The position numbers and the translations under genes are program-made. A stretch of 43,638 nucleotides of DNA from Gammaproteobacteria bacterium (GTDB taxonomy: Bacteria > Pseudomonadota > Gammaproteobacteria > Pseudomonadales > Oceanobacteraceae), in NCBI GenBank assembly GCA_013373125.1, contig JABXIK010000034.1, positions 1-43,638 on the forward strand. The letters run 5' to 3'. The notes beneath the pieces were generated by a model that ran no database searches, was not told where the DNA came from, and was given only the letters and a program-made list of their open reading frames with translations. Below, piece after piece: positions 1-8,196 of this stretch (the stretch's first letter is position 1; the number at the start of each line of letters is the position of its first letter).

Positions 1-1
1 C

Positions 2-304
2 ATTGCACGCACTTGGCATGTATCCACCTGCCCTCAAGATTTACAGCTATCGCCTGATGATCAATGGCTAAAGCTCGATATCATTAAGGCAAGCGGTACA
101 CAAGTACACTTTCGTGCGTATTTTAAAGATGATACGGACTTTTGCGTGTTGGATGAGATCAGTGATTTTAAACAAGAAAACAACCATTGGGTTTATGTCT
201 CTGGCAAAACACAAACTCATACCGTTCAGCTTGGACGTAACGATACGTGCCTATGTGGCAGCGGTAAAAAATTCAAAAAATGTTGTACAGATAACAAATA
301 CTAA
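2..304 (+). CDS. YchJ-like protein, C-terminal part (gene cut by window edge)
   Basis: This open frame runs in from the left edge and ends at a TAA at 302-304. Its translation begins IARTWHVSTCP, continues through a basic/aromatic stretch (VHFRAYFKDD, NHWVYVSG) and ends in a SEC-C zinc motif, CLCGSGKKFKKCC, six residues before the stop. The TW....CP opening, the FRAYF core and the terminal SEC-C motif match the C-terminal part of the YchJ/UPF0225 family, which has an NTF2-like domain flanked by SEC-C motifs. The N-terminal half lies outside the window. The SEC-C motif binds zinc in SecA and related proteins, but the cellular role of YchJ is not known. Confidence 0.8.
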   Translation: MARTWHVSTCPQDLQLSPDDQWLKLDIIKASGTQVHFRAYFKDDTDFCVLDEISDFKQENNHWVYVSGKTQTHTVQLGRNDTCLCGSGKKFKKCCTDNKY

Positions 305-370
305 TTCGCACGATTGAAACCCTTCAATAAGTATTTATACTGCGGCTAAAAAAATTGAAACGGATTTTCA

Positions 371-2149
371 ATGAACCAAGCCCTCACACCCAAGCAAATA
401 TTTGCCATTCTCACCCCTTTCATTCTTTTACTGGTTGGATACTTTTGGTTATTAGCTAAAGCCAACGAAGGCCCAATGCCTTTGATTCTCAAGCCTAGCA
501 ATCAAGACAGTGTTATGTTGCCGTTAAGTACAGGCGAGATCTTTGAGTTCGACAGTAATGGAAAATTGCTGCGCCAAATCCATGTTAAAGATTTAGGCAT
601 CGATGAATTCCATGGGGATATTGCTTGGGTCAATCCAGATGAAGTCATTATTTACGGCGGATATAGCGGTCGTAGCTTGGCAGAGAACTTAACCAGTTTT
701 GCACGCATCACCCCCAATGAAACACAATCAACCCAACAAGGCCTTTGGCGTTGCGTTATTTCGCAAAAACAATGTGAGCCATTTACCCATGAGCTCAACA
801 CCATGAAACACACGTTTCATATGACTTATGATGAAAGCTATGAACACCTGTATCTCGCCAACACTAATCATCACACCTTGTACCGCTTCAATTTGCAAGG
901 AGAGTTATTAAGTAAAAGCCAAGAGGGCCAATTAAAATTTCCTAATCAAGTGCGCATATTCGCCAACCAGTTATGGGTTGCCAATACTAACCAACACAAG
1001 CTGAGCTACTTCCCATTAGGCTATGACTCTCTTGATGAGTCACAAGGGGAAATTACCATTCACAATCTTTCTCCTTGCTTAAAAACAAGACATCCTGTGT
1101 TCAATGCATTCTCAGAAGAACCACACTGCTTCCCTAATGCCTTGGCCTATGTGGATAAAGAAATTTGGTTAGGCGTTGCAAAAAATAATATGGAAGAAGC
1201 CGAAATTCAGGTTTTTAGCACCACAGGGGAGTTTGTAAAAACCTTAGATTTATCCCAAGCAAAAACCACACTGAATCTGACTTATGATCCGGACCCCATT
1301 AGTTTTGTACAACTAGGTCAATTTGTGGTTTTTAGTGATTTAAATAACCGCGCAATTTACCGCTTTGATTTACAAAACAAACAATGGTCAGCACTAGACA
1401 TTGAAGGCGTTACCACAAAATTACGCGCCAGCTTTGAGGACAAGCAAACCTATATTTACCTAAGCTATGGGGTTATTGCTTTGTTTGTCGTTCTCGTGAG
1501 CATTGGGCTTATCATCGGCCTGCAACAGCATTTACAGCAGCAAAAAGAAAATAAAGCATCCCAGCCCAATGAACACTCGGAAAATCATTCGACTCTACCT
1601 GTGCCTCCCACCAATCCTTATTGGTTTGATAAAAATAAAAAAGTCAAACGTCTATTGTTCATCCTAGGCGGGCTCGTGTTGATGATCTTAGCATTAGCCA
1701 CCTTTATATTTCTTGAACTGGATGTGAAGAATAAACTGGCTGACGATAGCAGCGAGCTGCCTTACTTTGTTTTATCGTTTTTGAATATCATTATCTTGTT
1801 TACCTACGTGCTATACACCCAGCAAAGCAAAAAATTGGGCATTGCTGGGCGTTTATTATTGGTTGAAGCAGCAAAAGGAAAAACCGCCATAGCACCGCTG
1901 GAGCAAAGCTATTTTGTGAACAAGCGCGGCATATTAGTGGAAGATGTGTTTTTCCCGTTAGGCACGGATCAACTCAAGTTTTTAGATAAAATGCAATACA
2001 AAACCTATTTGAAACCGCGGTTGCCTCAATTACAAACCATGAATGAATGGGGCTACTTCAAATACCGTCTAGCCAACATGAATCAAGAAGCTTGGATTAC
2101 CTTATTACTGACAATCCCGATGCTTATTATGTTAACGCTAGCGGCTTAA
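371..2149 (+). CDS. Membrane-anchored NHL/beta-propeller-like protein
   Basis: The 592-residue protein has an N-terminal membrane segment (about residues 10-30) and then a roughly 330-residue region with propeller-like repeats, such as HLYLANTNHHTLYRFNLQGE and NQLWVANTNQHKLSYF, as in NHL or SMP-30-type propellers. Further hydrophobic segments lie at about 361-385, 427-449, 463-484 and 575-592. A short polar linker (about 390-425) separates the propeller module from the C-terminal membrane part, and a soluble stretch at about 490-570 sits before the last segment. I do not recognise a named family. The propeller would probably lie on the periplasmic side, as an inference from the N-terminal anchor. 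The start follows no strong ribosome binding site. The last 12 bases overlap the end of the convergent Nudix gene. Confidence 0.75.
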   Translation: MNQALTPKQIFAILTPFILLLVGYFWLLAKANEGPMPLILKPSNQDSVMLPLSTGEIFEFDSNGKLLRQIHVKDLGIDEFHGDIAWVNPDEVIIYGGYSGRSLAENLTSFARITPNETQSTQQGLWRCVISQKQCEPFTHELNTMKHTFHMTYDESYEHLYLANTNHHTLYRFNLQGELLSKSQEGQLKFPNQVRIFANQLWVANTNQHKLSYFPLGYDSLDESQGEITIHNLSPCLKTRHPVFNAFSEEPHCFPNALAYVDKEIWLGVAKNNMEEAEIQVFSTTGEFVKTLDLSQAKTTLNLTYDPDPISFVQLGQFVVFSDLNNRAIYRFDLQNKQWSALDIEGVTTKLRASFEDKQTYIYLSYGVIALFVVLVSIGLIIGLQQHLQQQKENKASQPNEHSENHSTLPVPPTNPYWFDKNKKVKRLLFILGGLVLMILALATFIFLELDVKNKLADDSSELPYFVLSFLNIIILFTYVLYTQQSKKLGIAGRLLLVEAAKGKTAIAPLEQSYFVNKRGILVEDVFFPLGTDQLKFLDKMQYKTYLKPRLPQLQTMNEWGYFKYRLANMNQEAWITLLLTIPMLIMLTLAA

Positions 2150-2641
2150 TGACCTAGCTAACCAATCCTCAACGGCCTGACCCGTGGGTCCAGGCCATGA
2201 TTTGAGTTTATGTTTAGGAATGATTTTCACCGCATCTAATTCATGATTCAAACAAAGCTCGCCTTGAGCTTTCACACTGTAAGCAATAATTAATTGGTTT
2301 TTAGCATGAAACATATAATGCCCAACCCATTTTGCATCATAGGCCGCTAACCCAAGTTCTTCTTTGGTTTCGCGAATGGCGGTATCAATTGGCAACTCAT
2401 GGGGGTCCACATAGCCTGTGATCACACTGAACATGCCTTCAGGCCAAGCCACATTGTGCGCAAGCACGACACCTTCAGGCATTTCCACAATAACCGCTAC
2501 CACGGGCACCGGATTATTAAAGAAAGCGAAACCACACTGAGCGGCACAGACTTTCACAACCTGTGCGTCAATTAGCCTGTCCTTGATTTTCGCCCCGCAG
2601 CTGGGGCAATACACATATTCCACTGATTTAAACTGACTCAT
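2138..2641 (-). CDS. Nudix hydrolase with N-terminal zinc ribbon
   Basis: This 167-residue protein opens with a Cys zinc ribbon (CPSCGAKI ... CAAQCGFAFF) followed by a Nudix fold. The Nudix box is intact (G-x5-E-x7-RE-x2-EE-x-G) beginning at GYVDPHE and ending at EELGL. Nudix enzymes hydrolyse nucleoside diphosphates linked to another moiety. A zinc ribbon followed by a Nudix domain recalls NudC (NADH pyrophosphatase/RNA deNADding) but this protein is much shorter and lacks the NudC N-terminal domain, so substrate prediction is not safe. The start has a GAGG element eight bases upstream. It is convergent with the preceding propeller gene and overlaps its stop region. Confidence 0.85.
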   Translation of the reverse strand: MSQFKSVEYVYCPSCGAKIKDRLIDAQVVKVCAAQCGFAFFNNPVPVVAVIVEMPEGVVLAHNVAWPEGMFSVITGYVDPHELPIDTAIRETKEELGLAAYDAKWVGHYMFHAKNQLIIAYSVKAQGELCLNHELDAVKIIPKHKLKSWPGPTGQAVEDWLARSLSR

Positions 2642-2796
2642 GATGCCTCGTTACCTTCCAAACATGGGCTAATTAAAGCCGTTGGAACCAAATCCAATAA
2701 ACTCACCCTAATCTGACAGACTTAGAATTTGAATACATTTATCTATCTTGGCGTTTATGGCAAGGTATAGCGCCGAGTGACCGTTTAACCTTTATT

Positions 2797-3528
2797 ATGA
2801 AGTCCGCATTTCGATTCACCATTGCATTCAGTATTTTATTGCACTTATTGGTGTTTACCCCATGGCTGCTCTCACCTTCCACACCGAAGCCAATAGTTGA
2901 GAAGCCGCGCACAATCACCTTTGATTTACAGCCAAATTATCAACAGCCGTTGGATATGCCGCCCCCCCCAGAACACATGGAAGACGACATTACCAAGGCC
3001 AATACCAGTGACGGTGAAACTCTGAGCAAACAAACCTCTCAAAACCCGAGTCAGCAGAAAAAGCAGGTGGCGCAAAAGCCAATAACAGAAACTGAGAACA
3101 AGCCTCAACCCGAAGTCATCACCACCCAGTCTCAAGGCTTAATGCTGAGTGACTTTCTCAAAGCACAAGAAACCGCTAAAGAGACACTTGCGAAAAAAGG
3201 CCTGAACATGAGTGAGCTAGATGAAGAAGAAAAAGCGCGCTGGTTCAATGAAGTACTCAAGCGCATTACCGAGCAAGTGAACTATGTTTGGGTAAAGCCA
3301 GAAGGCTTATCCAGCAACACCTGGGGAGTCATTCGTTTAGATATCGATCGCCACGGGTACCTGCTAGATGCATGGGTACACCTACCCAGTGGCAATGCCC
3401 AACTGGATCGTTCCGCCATGCGCGCAGTAAAGCAGGTATTTCGCTATGACATTCCGCACTCGGAGAAGCTCGCCCGATACTACCAACACTTAGAGTTTCG
3501 ATATCGAGGCGACGAGCAAGAAGGTTAA
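2797..3528 (+). CDS. TonB/TolA-like periplasm-spanning protein
   Basis: The 243-residue protein has one N-terminal membrane segment (about residues 8-26), then a proline/glutamine/lysine-rich linker (about 35-110, including MPPPPEH), a short acidic helical region, and a C-terminal globular domain (about 150-240) with W-x-x-P and SGNAQLDRSAMRAV. That last motif matches the TonB/TolA C-terminal fold (SGN-x-x-D-x-S-x-x-x-A). Proteins of this plan link an inner-membrane motor to outer-membrane partners. No exbB/exbD or tolQ/tolR lies next to it, so whether it serves TonB-type uptake or something else is open. It is not the usual TonB because the N-terminal SHLS-type motif is absent. Confidence 0.72.
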   Translation: MKSAFRFTIAFSILLHLLVFTPWLLSPSTPKPIVEKPRTITFDLQPNYQQPLDMPPPPEHMEDDITKANTSDGETLSKQTSQNPSQQKKQVAQKPITETENKPQPEVITTQSQGLMLSDFLKAQETAKETLAKKGLNMSELDEEEKARWFNEVLKRITEQVNYVWVKPEGLSSNTWGVIRLDIDRHGYLLDAWVHLPSGNAQLDRSAMRAVKQVFRYDIPHSEKLARYYQHLEFRYRGDEQEG

Positions 3529-3544
3529 GTTTAAACAATGGGCC

Positions 3545-3826
3545 TTAATCGCGGTCTTTCGGTGTGGACATGCCTTTTAAGATCATGCCCCAAGTGCCCA
3601 TGCATAGCCCAATGATGGACAGCAGCATGCCACCATTCACCCAAATGCTGTAACGACTCATGAAAGACACAAATTCATGCTTGTTCACTTGGTCGCACAC
3701 GGCCTTGGCGTAATCCCAACTGCCACCACCATCTAGACAACGAGCCACGTCCTGCGCCTCGATCATATAAACCGTCACTAACAGCACACAGGGTAAAAAC
3801 AATAAAATCATGCCCCAACGCAACAT
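3545..3826 (-). CDS. Small two-TM membrane protein of unknown function
   Basis: A 93-residue protein with hydrophobic segments at about residues 5-22 and 61-83, separated by a loop containing two cysteines (RCLDGGGSWDYAKAVCD) that could form a disulfide in the periplasm. A clear AAAGGAG ribosome binding site precedes the ATG, which supports it being a real gene. It is convergent with the TonB-like gene, with only 16 bases between the stops. I do not recognise the family and assign no function. Confidence 0.7.
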   Translation of the reverse strand: MLRWGMILLFLPCVLLVTVYMIEAQDVARCLDGGGSWDYAKAVCDQVNKHEFVSFMSRYSIWVNGGMLLSIIGLCMGTWGMILKGMSTPKDRD

Positions 3827-3969
3827 TTTGTACTCCTTTTATTAGCACTTTTAAGCATATCGCAGGAAATTAGCGGAAACAGTCCGTCACAAGCATTGCA
3901 TTATCCCATAGGCCTAGGCAATAATGGCCATCAAATACCAATATAAAAACAAAAAACTGAGTATTGCCT

Positions 3970-4983
3970 ATGAAAACCCTATTCAAAACGGCACTGACCT
4001 TATTATTGGTGTCAGTTATCTCCAATGGCGCCCTTGCGGACACACAAAGCGATCAATTATTAGCCAAGATTGACGCCGATATCAGCGCGAAGCGTCTGAG
4101 CACACCCGCGAATAACAACGCCATTGAAAAAATTTGGCAGTTTAAATCCATTGCCCCTTACGATCAGCGTATTAACAGCCGCGTTTATAAGGTGGGTAAA
4201 ATCTATGTGGATTTAGCCAACAAAGCCATTTCTGGTAAAAACTATACCCAGGCACAATTGTACTTGGATAACGTATGGATGCTGGCCTACCTTACGCCAG
4301 GTTTGGAATCTGCGCAGGACAAACTCGACAAAGTCTTTAACGGCACAGCCGTTGCCAAAGCAAAACCAGCTGCAAAACCTGTAACGGTTGCTAAAAAAGA
4401 AGATACCTCTGCCGCAGACAAGGCTAAACAAGCAGCACAGGCGAAAGCGCAACAAGCCGCCCGCGAAAAAGAATTAGCCGCAGCACGAGTCGCGAAACAA
4501 AAAGCCGAGAAAGAAGCCGCCGATCGTCGTCGTGCCGCTGAAGAAAAAGAGCGTAAGCTTGCGCAACTGCGTAAAGAAGAACAAGCAAAACGCGAAGCAG
4601 CAGCAAAACTGGCTACTTTAAAAGCACAACGTGAAAAAGCCAGCGCCGCAGCCGTAGCCCTAAACAAAGCAGAAGAAACTTCTAAACCCATTGCAGATTT
4701 TGACTTAGACCAAGACTTAATTGATGGTCGTGAGACTCGTCAGATTCGTACTGCGCTGCAACCTATTTGCCAAGAGATTGTGGATAACGAAGCGTCTGTT
4801 GTACTGCACACTCGCACCACACAAGACTATCGTTGGTTAACCGTTCGCTTAACCCTGTGTGTACGTCGTATCGATAAGAACTTCCGTCTACGTCACAGTC
4901 ATCAACAAGTGGCTGATCAAGCGCCAAGCATAAGCTTGCACCCTGGTCGTAGCATGTCACTGTTGAAAAAAGTACGCAGCTAA
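3970..4983 (+). CDS. Secreted protein with Ala/Lys/Glu-rich coiled coil
   Basis: I chose the ATG at 3970; a TTG two codons earlier is the only upstream alternative. The 337-residue protein starts with a signal peptide (MKTLFKTALTLLLVSVISNG, cleavage after ALA at residue 23). A helical domain follows (about 24-115). A long Ala/Lys/Glu/Arg-rich coiled coil (about 125-235) resembles the rod of TolA in composition, and a C-terminal domain of about 95 residues has two cysteines (QPICQE and LTLCVRR). It lacks a membrane anchor, so it is not TolA itself. The family is not recognised. A strong bidirectional terminator follows directly. Confidence 0.72.
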   Translation: MKTLFKTALTLLLVSVISNGALADTQSDQLLAKIDADISAKRLSTPANNNAIEKIWQFKSIAPYDQRINSRVYKVGKIYVDLANKAISGKNYTQAQLYLDNVWMLAYLTPGLESAQDKLDKVFNGTAVAKAKPAAKPVTVAKKEDTSAADKAKQAAQAKAQQAAREKELAAARVAKQKAEKEAADRRRAAEEKERKLAQLRKEEQAKREAAAKLATLKAQREKASAAAVALNKAEETSKPIADFDLDQDLIDGRETRQIRTALQPICQEIVDNEASVVLHTRTTQDYRWLTVRLTLCVRRIDKNFRLRHSHQQVADQAPSISLHPGRSMSLLKKVRS

Positions 4984-5000
4984 AAACCGTCAAATAGGCA

Positions 5001-5038
5001 GACATAAAAAAACCGGCAATCGCCGGTTTTTTTATGTC
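5001..5038. terminator. Bidirectional rho-independent terminator
   Basis: A perfect 17-bp inverted repeat (5001-5017 against 5022-5038) has a CCGGC/GCCGG core, a 4-base loop and A7/T7 arms. It sits between two convergent genes and can serve both. Confidence 0.92.
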
Positions 5039-5062
5039 TTGTGTTGTGGATTCAAATCAATA

Positions 5063-6799
5063 TTAAGATTGAGCGTAAGCAATGCGTTTAATATTTAACA
5101 AATGCTCGTAGCTCACATTATCGCTGGTGGCACCGCCCCCTTGGGTTCCACAACCTAGGGTCCAAGATAATTGCAATCCGTTATTGGCACCGATACAACC
5201 CAAAGTTCCCGCGCCATTCACCAACACACGGCTCACATCAGCACACTGTGCATAGGCTTTGACCAATTCATCATCTTGACTGTGGATAATAGCCGTATGA
5301 CCCGCCCCCTCATCCGCAAGAATGGTTTTGGCTAACGTCATGGCCTGCTCATCACTTTCGATCTTGGTAACAGACAACACCGGCAATAGTTTTTCTTTTA
5401 AAAGCGGTGTGTCTGGTGCTTGCCCATAAGTCTCAGCCAGAATTAGCTTCACAGGGTAATCACGTTTGATGCCTAATTCATCACACACATCCTGCGCGCT
5501 TTTACCCACAAAGCGGCTGTCTAGGTGCCCGTCGGGAAAAACCACATCTAATAACGCATGAATTTCAAAGTCATTAAATACTGCCGCACCCGCTTCGATG
5601 GCAGAATGTAAGAACTCATCGTAAATCACACTATCCACTAACAAGTTATTTTCTGAACCACACACGATGCCGTTATCAAAACTTTTACTGAATACCACAT
5701 CATTTGCTGCTTTTTTCACGTCACAGGTTTTTTCAATCCAAACCGGCGCATTGCCTTTACCCACACCAATAGCCGGCGTACCGGATTGATAGGCTGACTT
5801 CACCATAGATGGACCGCCCGTAGCCAAAATGAAGTGCACATTTTCATGGGTCATAAACGCTTGAGTTAATGCACGGGAAGATGGCAATTGTGATGTTTGA
5901 ACAAGATTAACCGGCAGTTTTAATTTCTTTAAAACATTTTGGATAATCTCCACAGTTTGATTACCCACATTTTTCGCTTTGCGATGACTACTGACAATAA
6001 TGGCATTGCGCGACTTCAAAGCGATTAAACATTTAAAGGTTAAGGTTTCCACTGGATTGGTCACGGGAATCATGGCAAAGACCACCCCCATACTGTTGGC
6101 CAAGCCTTGCGTACCATCCTGGTTTTCAATGATGCTGCCCACACCAGGCTTGCCTTGTAAATTCTCAGCAACCGCCAGCGTACCTAATTTAATTTTTTCA
6201 ATTTTATTTTCTAATACGCCCATGCCACTTTCTAACACAGTGAGCTTGGCTAAATTATCCGCTTGTTTATTCACCGCTTTAGCAATGGCCATAATGGCAT
6301 CGTCAATTTCTTTTTCGCTTAAGGATTGAATGGCGGCATGAGCTTCATTGGCGCCACTAACCATGAATTCCACTTCTTTAATAGGCGCCTGATTCAACGC
6401 AGTATCCACTTGTTTTTGCAGTGTCACATCAAACTGCTTAGCAAGAGACCCTAGCATTACTTGGTAAAAGTCCGGCTCACTTTGAAGTAATTGGCGTAAC
6501 GCCTGTAACTCAATTGCAACGTACTCGATGTCACAATGGGCGATGAAACTGTAGGGGAATGGAGTCGCACTTAATAATTCTTTAGCGCCAATGACATCAC
6601 CGGCGGTAAAGGTAACGGGTAAGCGTGCGCGGCGATCCAGTTCGGGGTCTTGTACTTCCAGCTGGACTTCACCACTGATCAAATAATAACAGTGTGAGCC
6701 ATTACTTCCTTGTTGTGCCAAGTATTCACCGGCTGCCAGTTTATGGTGCGTTTGCCCGCTTATTTGATCCAATGCTGGGCGAATATCTAGAGTTTCCAT
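5063..6799 (-). CDS. Cyclic-nucleotide-binding-like domain fused to CoA-acylating aldehyde dehydrogenase
   Basis: I place the start at the ATG at 6799 because TAAGGAAGGAAAG lies directly before it; the frame is open further upstream without a good site. The 578-residue protein has two parts. Residues about 16-125 form a CRP/cNMP-type beta-roll (AAGEYLAQQG, YYLISGEVQLEV, FTAGDVIGAKELL). Residues about 158-578 form an aldehyde dehydrogenase of the AdhE-N/SauS acylating type, with catalytic Cys380 in SFDNGIVCGSEN and a C-terminal LGCGTQGGGATSDN-x-x-x-x-HLLNIK as in AdhE. Such enzymes interconvert aldehyde plus CoA with acyl-CoA using NAD. No iron-dependent alcohol dehydrogenase domain follows. 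The usual phosphate-binding R-(S/T)-A of the cNMP pocket is not seen (PFPYSFIA instead), so the ligand may not be a cyclic nucleotide. It diverges from a two-gene operon. Confidence 0.86.
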   Translation of the reverse strand: METLDIRPALDQISGQTHHKLAAGEYLAQQGSNGSHCYYLISGEVQLEVQDPELDRRARLPVTFTAGDVIGAKELLSATPFPYSFIAHCDIEYVAIELQALRQLLQSEPDFYQVMLGSLAKQFDVTLQKQVDTALNQAPIKEVEFMVSGANEAHAAIQSLSEKEIDDAIMAIAKAVNKQADNLAKLTVLESGMGVLENKIEKIKLGTLAVAENLQGKPGVGSIIENQDGTQGLANSMGVVFAMIPVTNPVETLTFKCLIALKSRNAIIVSSHRKAKNVGNQTVEIIQNVLKKLKLPVNLVQTSQLPSSRALTQAFMTHENVHFILATGGPSMVKSAYQSGTPAIGVGKGNAPVWIEKTCDVKKAANDVVFSKSFDNGIVCGSENNLLVDSVIYDEFLHSAIEAGAAVFNDFEIHALLDVVFPDGHLDSRFVGKSAQDVCDELGIKRDYPVKLILAETYGQAPDTPLLKEKLLPVLSVTKIESDEQAMTLAKTILADEGAGHTAIIHSQDDELVKAYAQCADVSRVLVNGAGTLGCIGANNGLQLSWTLGCGTQGGGATSDNVSYEHLLNIKRIAYAQS

Positions 6800-6812
6800 C
6801 TTTCCTTCCTTA
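6794..6812 (-). promoter_or_regulatory. Left copy of 19-bp inverted repeat covering RBS and start codon
   Basis: Read on the minus strand this is TAAGGAAGGAAAGATGGAA, which includes the ribosome binding site, ATG and second codon of the aldehyde dehydrogenase fusion gene. It is the exact reverse complement of 6934-6952, which does the same job for the divergent gene. AAGGAAGGA contains two overlapping A-x-GGA elements of the kind recognised by CsrA/RsmA. Confidence 0.8.
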
Positions 6813-6933
6813 GTAAGAGTGTTGTCACTAAATGTCTTAGACAATCTAAGCATAAAATACTTGTAAGAACAAATCATTAGATTAGAATTACTTCTCATAA
6901 ATAAAAAGAATATTGGATAGAAATCATTCTCAA

Positions 6934-6952
6934 TAAGGAAGGAAAGATGGAA
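6934..6952 (+). promoter_or_regulatory. Right copy of 19-bp inverted repeat covering RBS and start codon
   Basis: TAAGGAAGGAAAGATGGAA on the plus strand provides the ribosome binding site and start of the repeat-protein gene. It matches the left copy over all 19 bases although the encoded proteins are unrelated past the second codon. The 121 bp between copies must hold both promoters. That segment is AT-rich and I do not identify a confident -35/-10 pair in it. Confidence 0.8.
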
Positions 6953-8167
6953 CGCTTAAATCGGCGAGAGGTGGAGCAAATACTCGGTATTTACCCCCCT
7001 TTTAGGATAAAGGACATGATCATGAATCCGGAACAAGAAGTTCTCGAAGTTCAGATCGAAGAAATGAGTAGTAAATCCCGTGGACTTTTTGCGGGCTCCA
7101 AACAACGTATTCGTAAGGTTCGATGGCACCATACAAAGACTGGTCGCTTCGATACCATTATCGAAATGCAAGCATCGCACCAAACGTTCTCAAAACAGCG
7201 TACGTTAAATCCACCAGCCTTTATTGGTCCGGAACACAGCAAATACACGTATCAGCTGCAACAAACCGTATTACTGGCTGCCAGTAAGCAACTGAGTTCA
7301 GATACGATTCAAAGTATCACGGGTATTGATCGAGCACTGGTTAACGAAATTATTTCTGATAACCAAGCCGAACAACAAGAAAGCCAAATTCAAAGCCAGT
7401 TGCCACTGCAAACCGACCCTGTTTGGCGTGCCATCATCAAGCATGAAATCAGTTTCAAAACCAACTTGCCATCTTTGAAGTTCTTAATTTCTCGTTTAGA
7501 ACTTTCTTGCTTCAACAGCAAAGATGATCCCAGCGTGGTGCAAGACGCAGTTGCCACATTACGTCAGTTTTTCATTAAAAACCGCTCGCAGTTAAAAAGT
7601 GAATACGCGCAAATTGGTGTAATTGAAAATAAAGCACCTGAAAAAACTGAAAGCAGCACGAACAATAATAATCAAAACAAAAAAGTCACTCTGACCGTCG
7701 ATCATCCAATATGGCACAGTATCTTAAGCGGTGAAGTAGACCTCCTATCTAAAAATACCGGTTTTAACCTTTACATCACACAGCTTAAAAGCTTGTATCG
7801 TAAAATGGATATCAGCCAAGATGAAAAATATCAGATTGCTAAAGAGCTACTGTCATATTTGAAAAAGAACATGGCGAAACTCAAGCCAGAACTAATGTCT
7901 ATTTCAAAAATGGTGCGCCAATTAAATGAGCAATCCAATGACCTTGAACTACCTGATAGTGATCACGATATTTGGAGTCAAATCATTCAAGGGAAAGTCT
8001 TTATTGAATCCGGGCAAATGGCCTTAAAACTATTATTAGTAAAAGCCCGTACCAGTGAAGACGAACAAGAAGCACGCGAAATGGTTCAACAATATTTTGT
8101 GCGTAATATTCGTGCTTTAGGTAACGAAATTAAACAGATTGAACAACACCTAGCCGTGGCCAGCTAA
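6947..8167 (+). CDS. Unknown protein with three internal helical repeats
   Basis: The 406-residue protein is not one I recognise. Residues about 1-140 form an N-terminal domain (LGIYPPFRIKDM, RKVRWHHTKTGRF, then a helix-turn-helix-like SITGIDRALVNEI) whose order loosely recalls the N-terminus of ISL3-type transposases without their zinc cysteines; this is only an impression. Three copies of a helical unit follow at about residues 157-222, 252-319 and 339-400, each starting with a W after D/H (DPVWRAII, HPIWHSIL, HDIWSQII), then G/E-x-V or similar, and ending in KN/RN-x-x-x-LK/LG-x-E. The linker between units 1 and 2 is Asn/Lys-rich. The next gene starts 29 bases downstream, so the two form an operon. 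Confidence 0.78.
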   Translation: MERLNRREVEQILGIYPPFRIKDMIMNPEQEVLEVQIEEMSSKSRGLFAGSKQRIRKVRWHHTKTGRFDTIIEMQASHQTFSKQRTLNPPAFIGPEHSKYTYQLQQTVLLAASKQLSSDTIQSITGIDRALVNEIISDNQAEQQESQIQSQLPLQTDPVWRAIIKHEISFKTNLPSLKFLISRLELSCFNSKDDPSVVQDAVATLRQFFIKNRSQLKSEYAQIGVIENKAPEKTESSTNNNNQNKKVTLTVDHPIWHSILSGEVDLLSKNTGFNLYITQLKSLYRKMDISQDEKYQIAKELLSYLKKNMAKLKPELMSISKMVRQLNEQSNDLELPDSDHDIWSQIIQGKVFIESGQMALKLLLVKARTSEDEQEAREMVQQYFVRNIRALGNEIKQIEQHLAVAS

Positions 8168-8196
8168 GTTTATTTCACAGAATTAACGAGTACTTT

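Noticed and set aside
4287..4691. 134-residue Ala/Ser-rich reading frame on the minus strand
   Set aside because: It is the shadow of the Ala/Lys-rich coiled-coil gene on the plus strand, with no ribosome binding site and biased composition explained by the sense codons.
6915..6945. Fur box between the divergent genes (AATCATTCTC)
   Set aside because: Only one half matches the Fur consensus; the other half has about two of nine bases right.
6947..7370. Transposase or insertion sequence, suggested by the ISL3-like N-terminus
   Set aside because: No DDE catalytic domain, no zinc cysteines and no terminal repeats of an element are present; the rest of the protein is helical repeats and the gene sits in a tidy operon.
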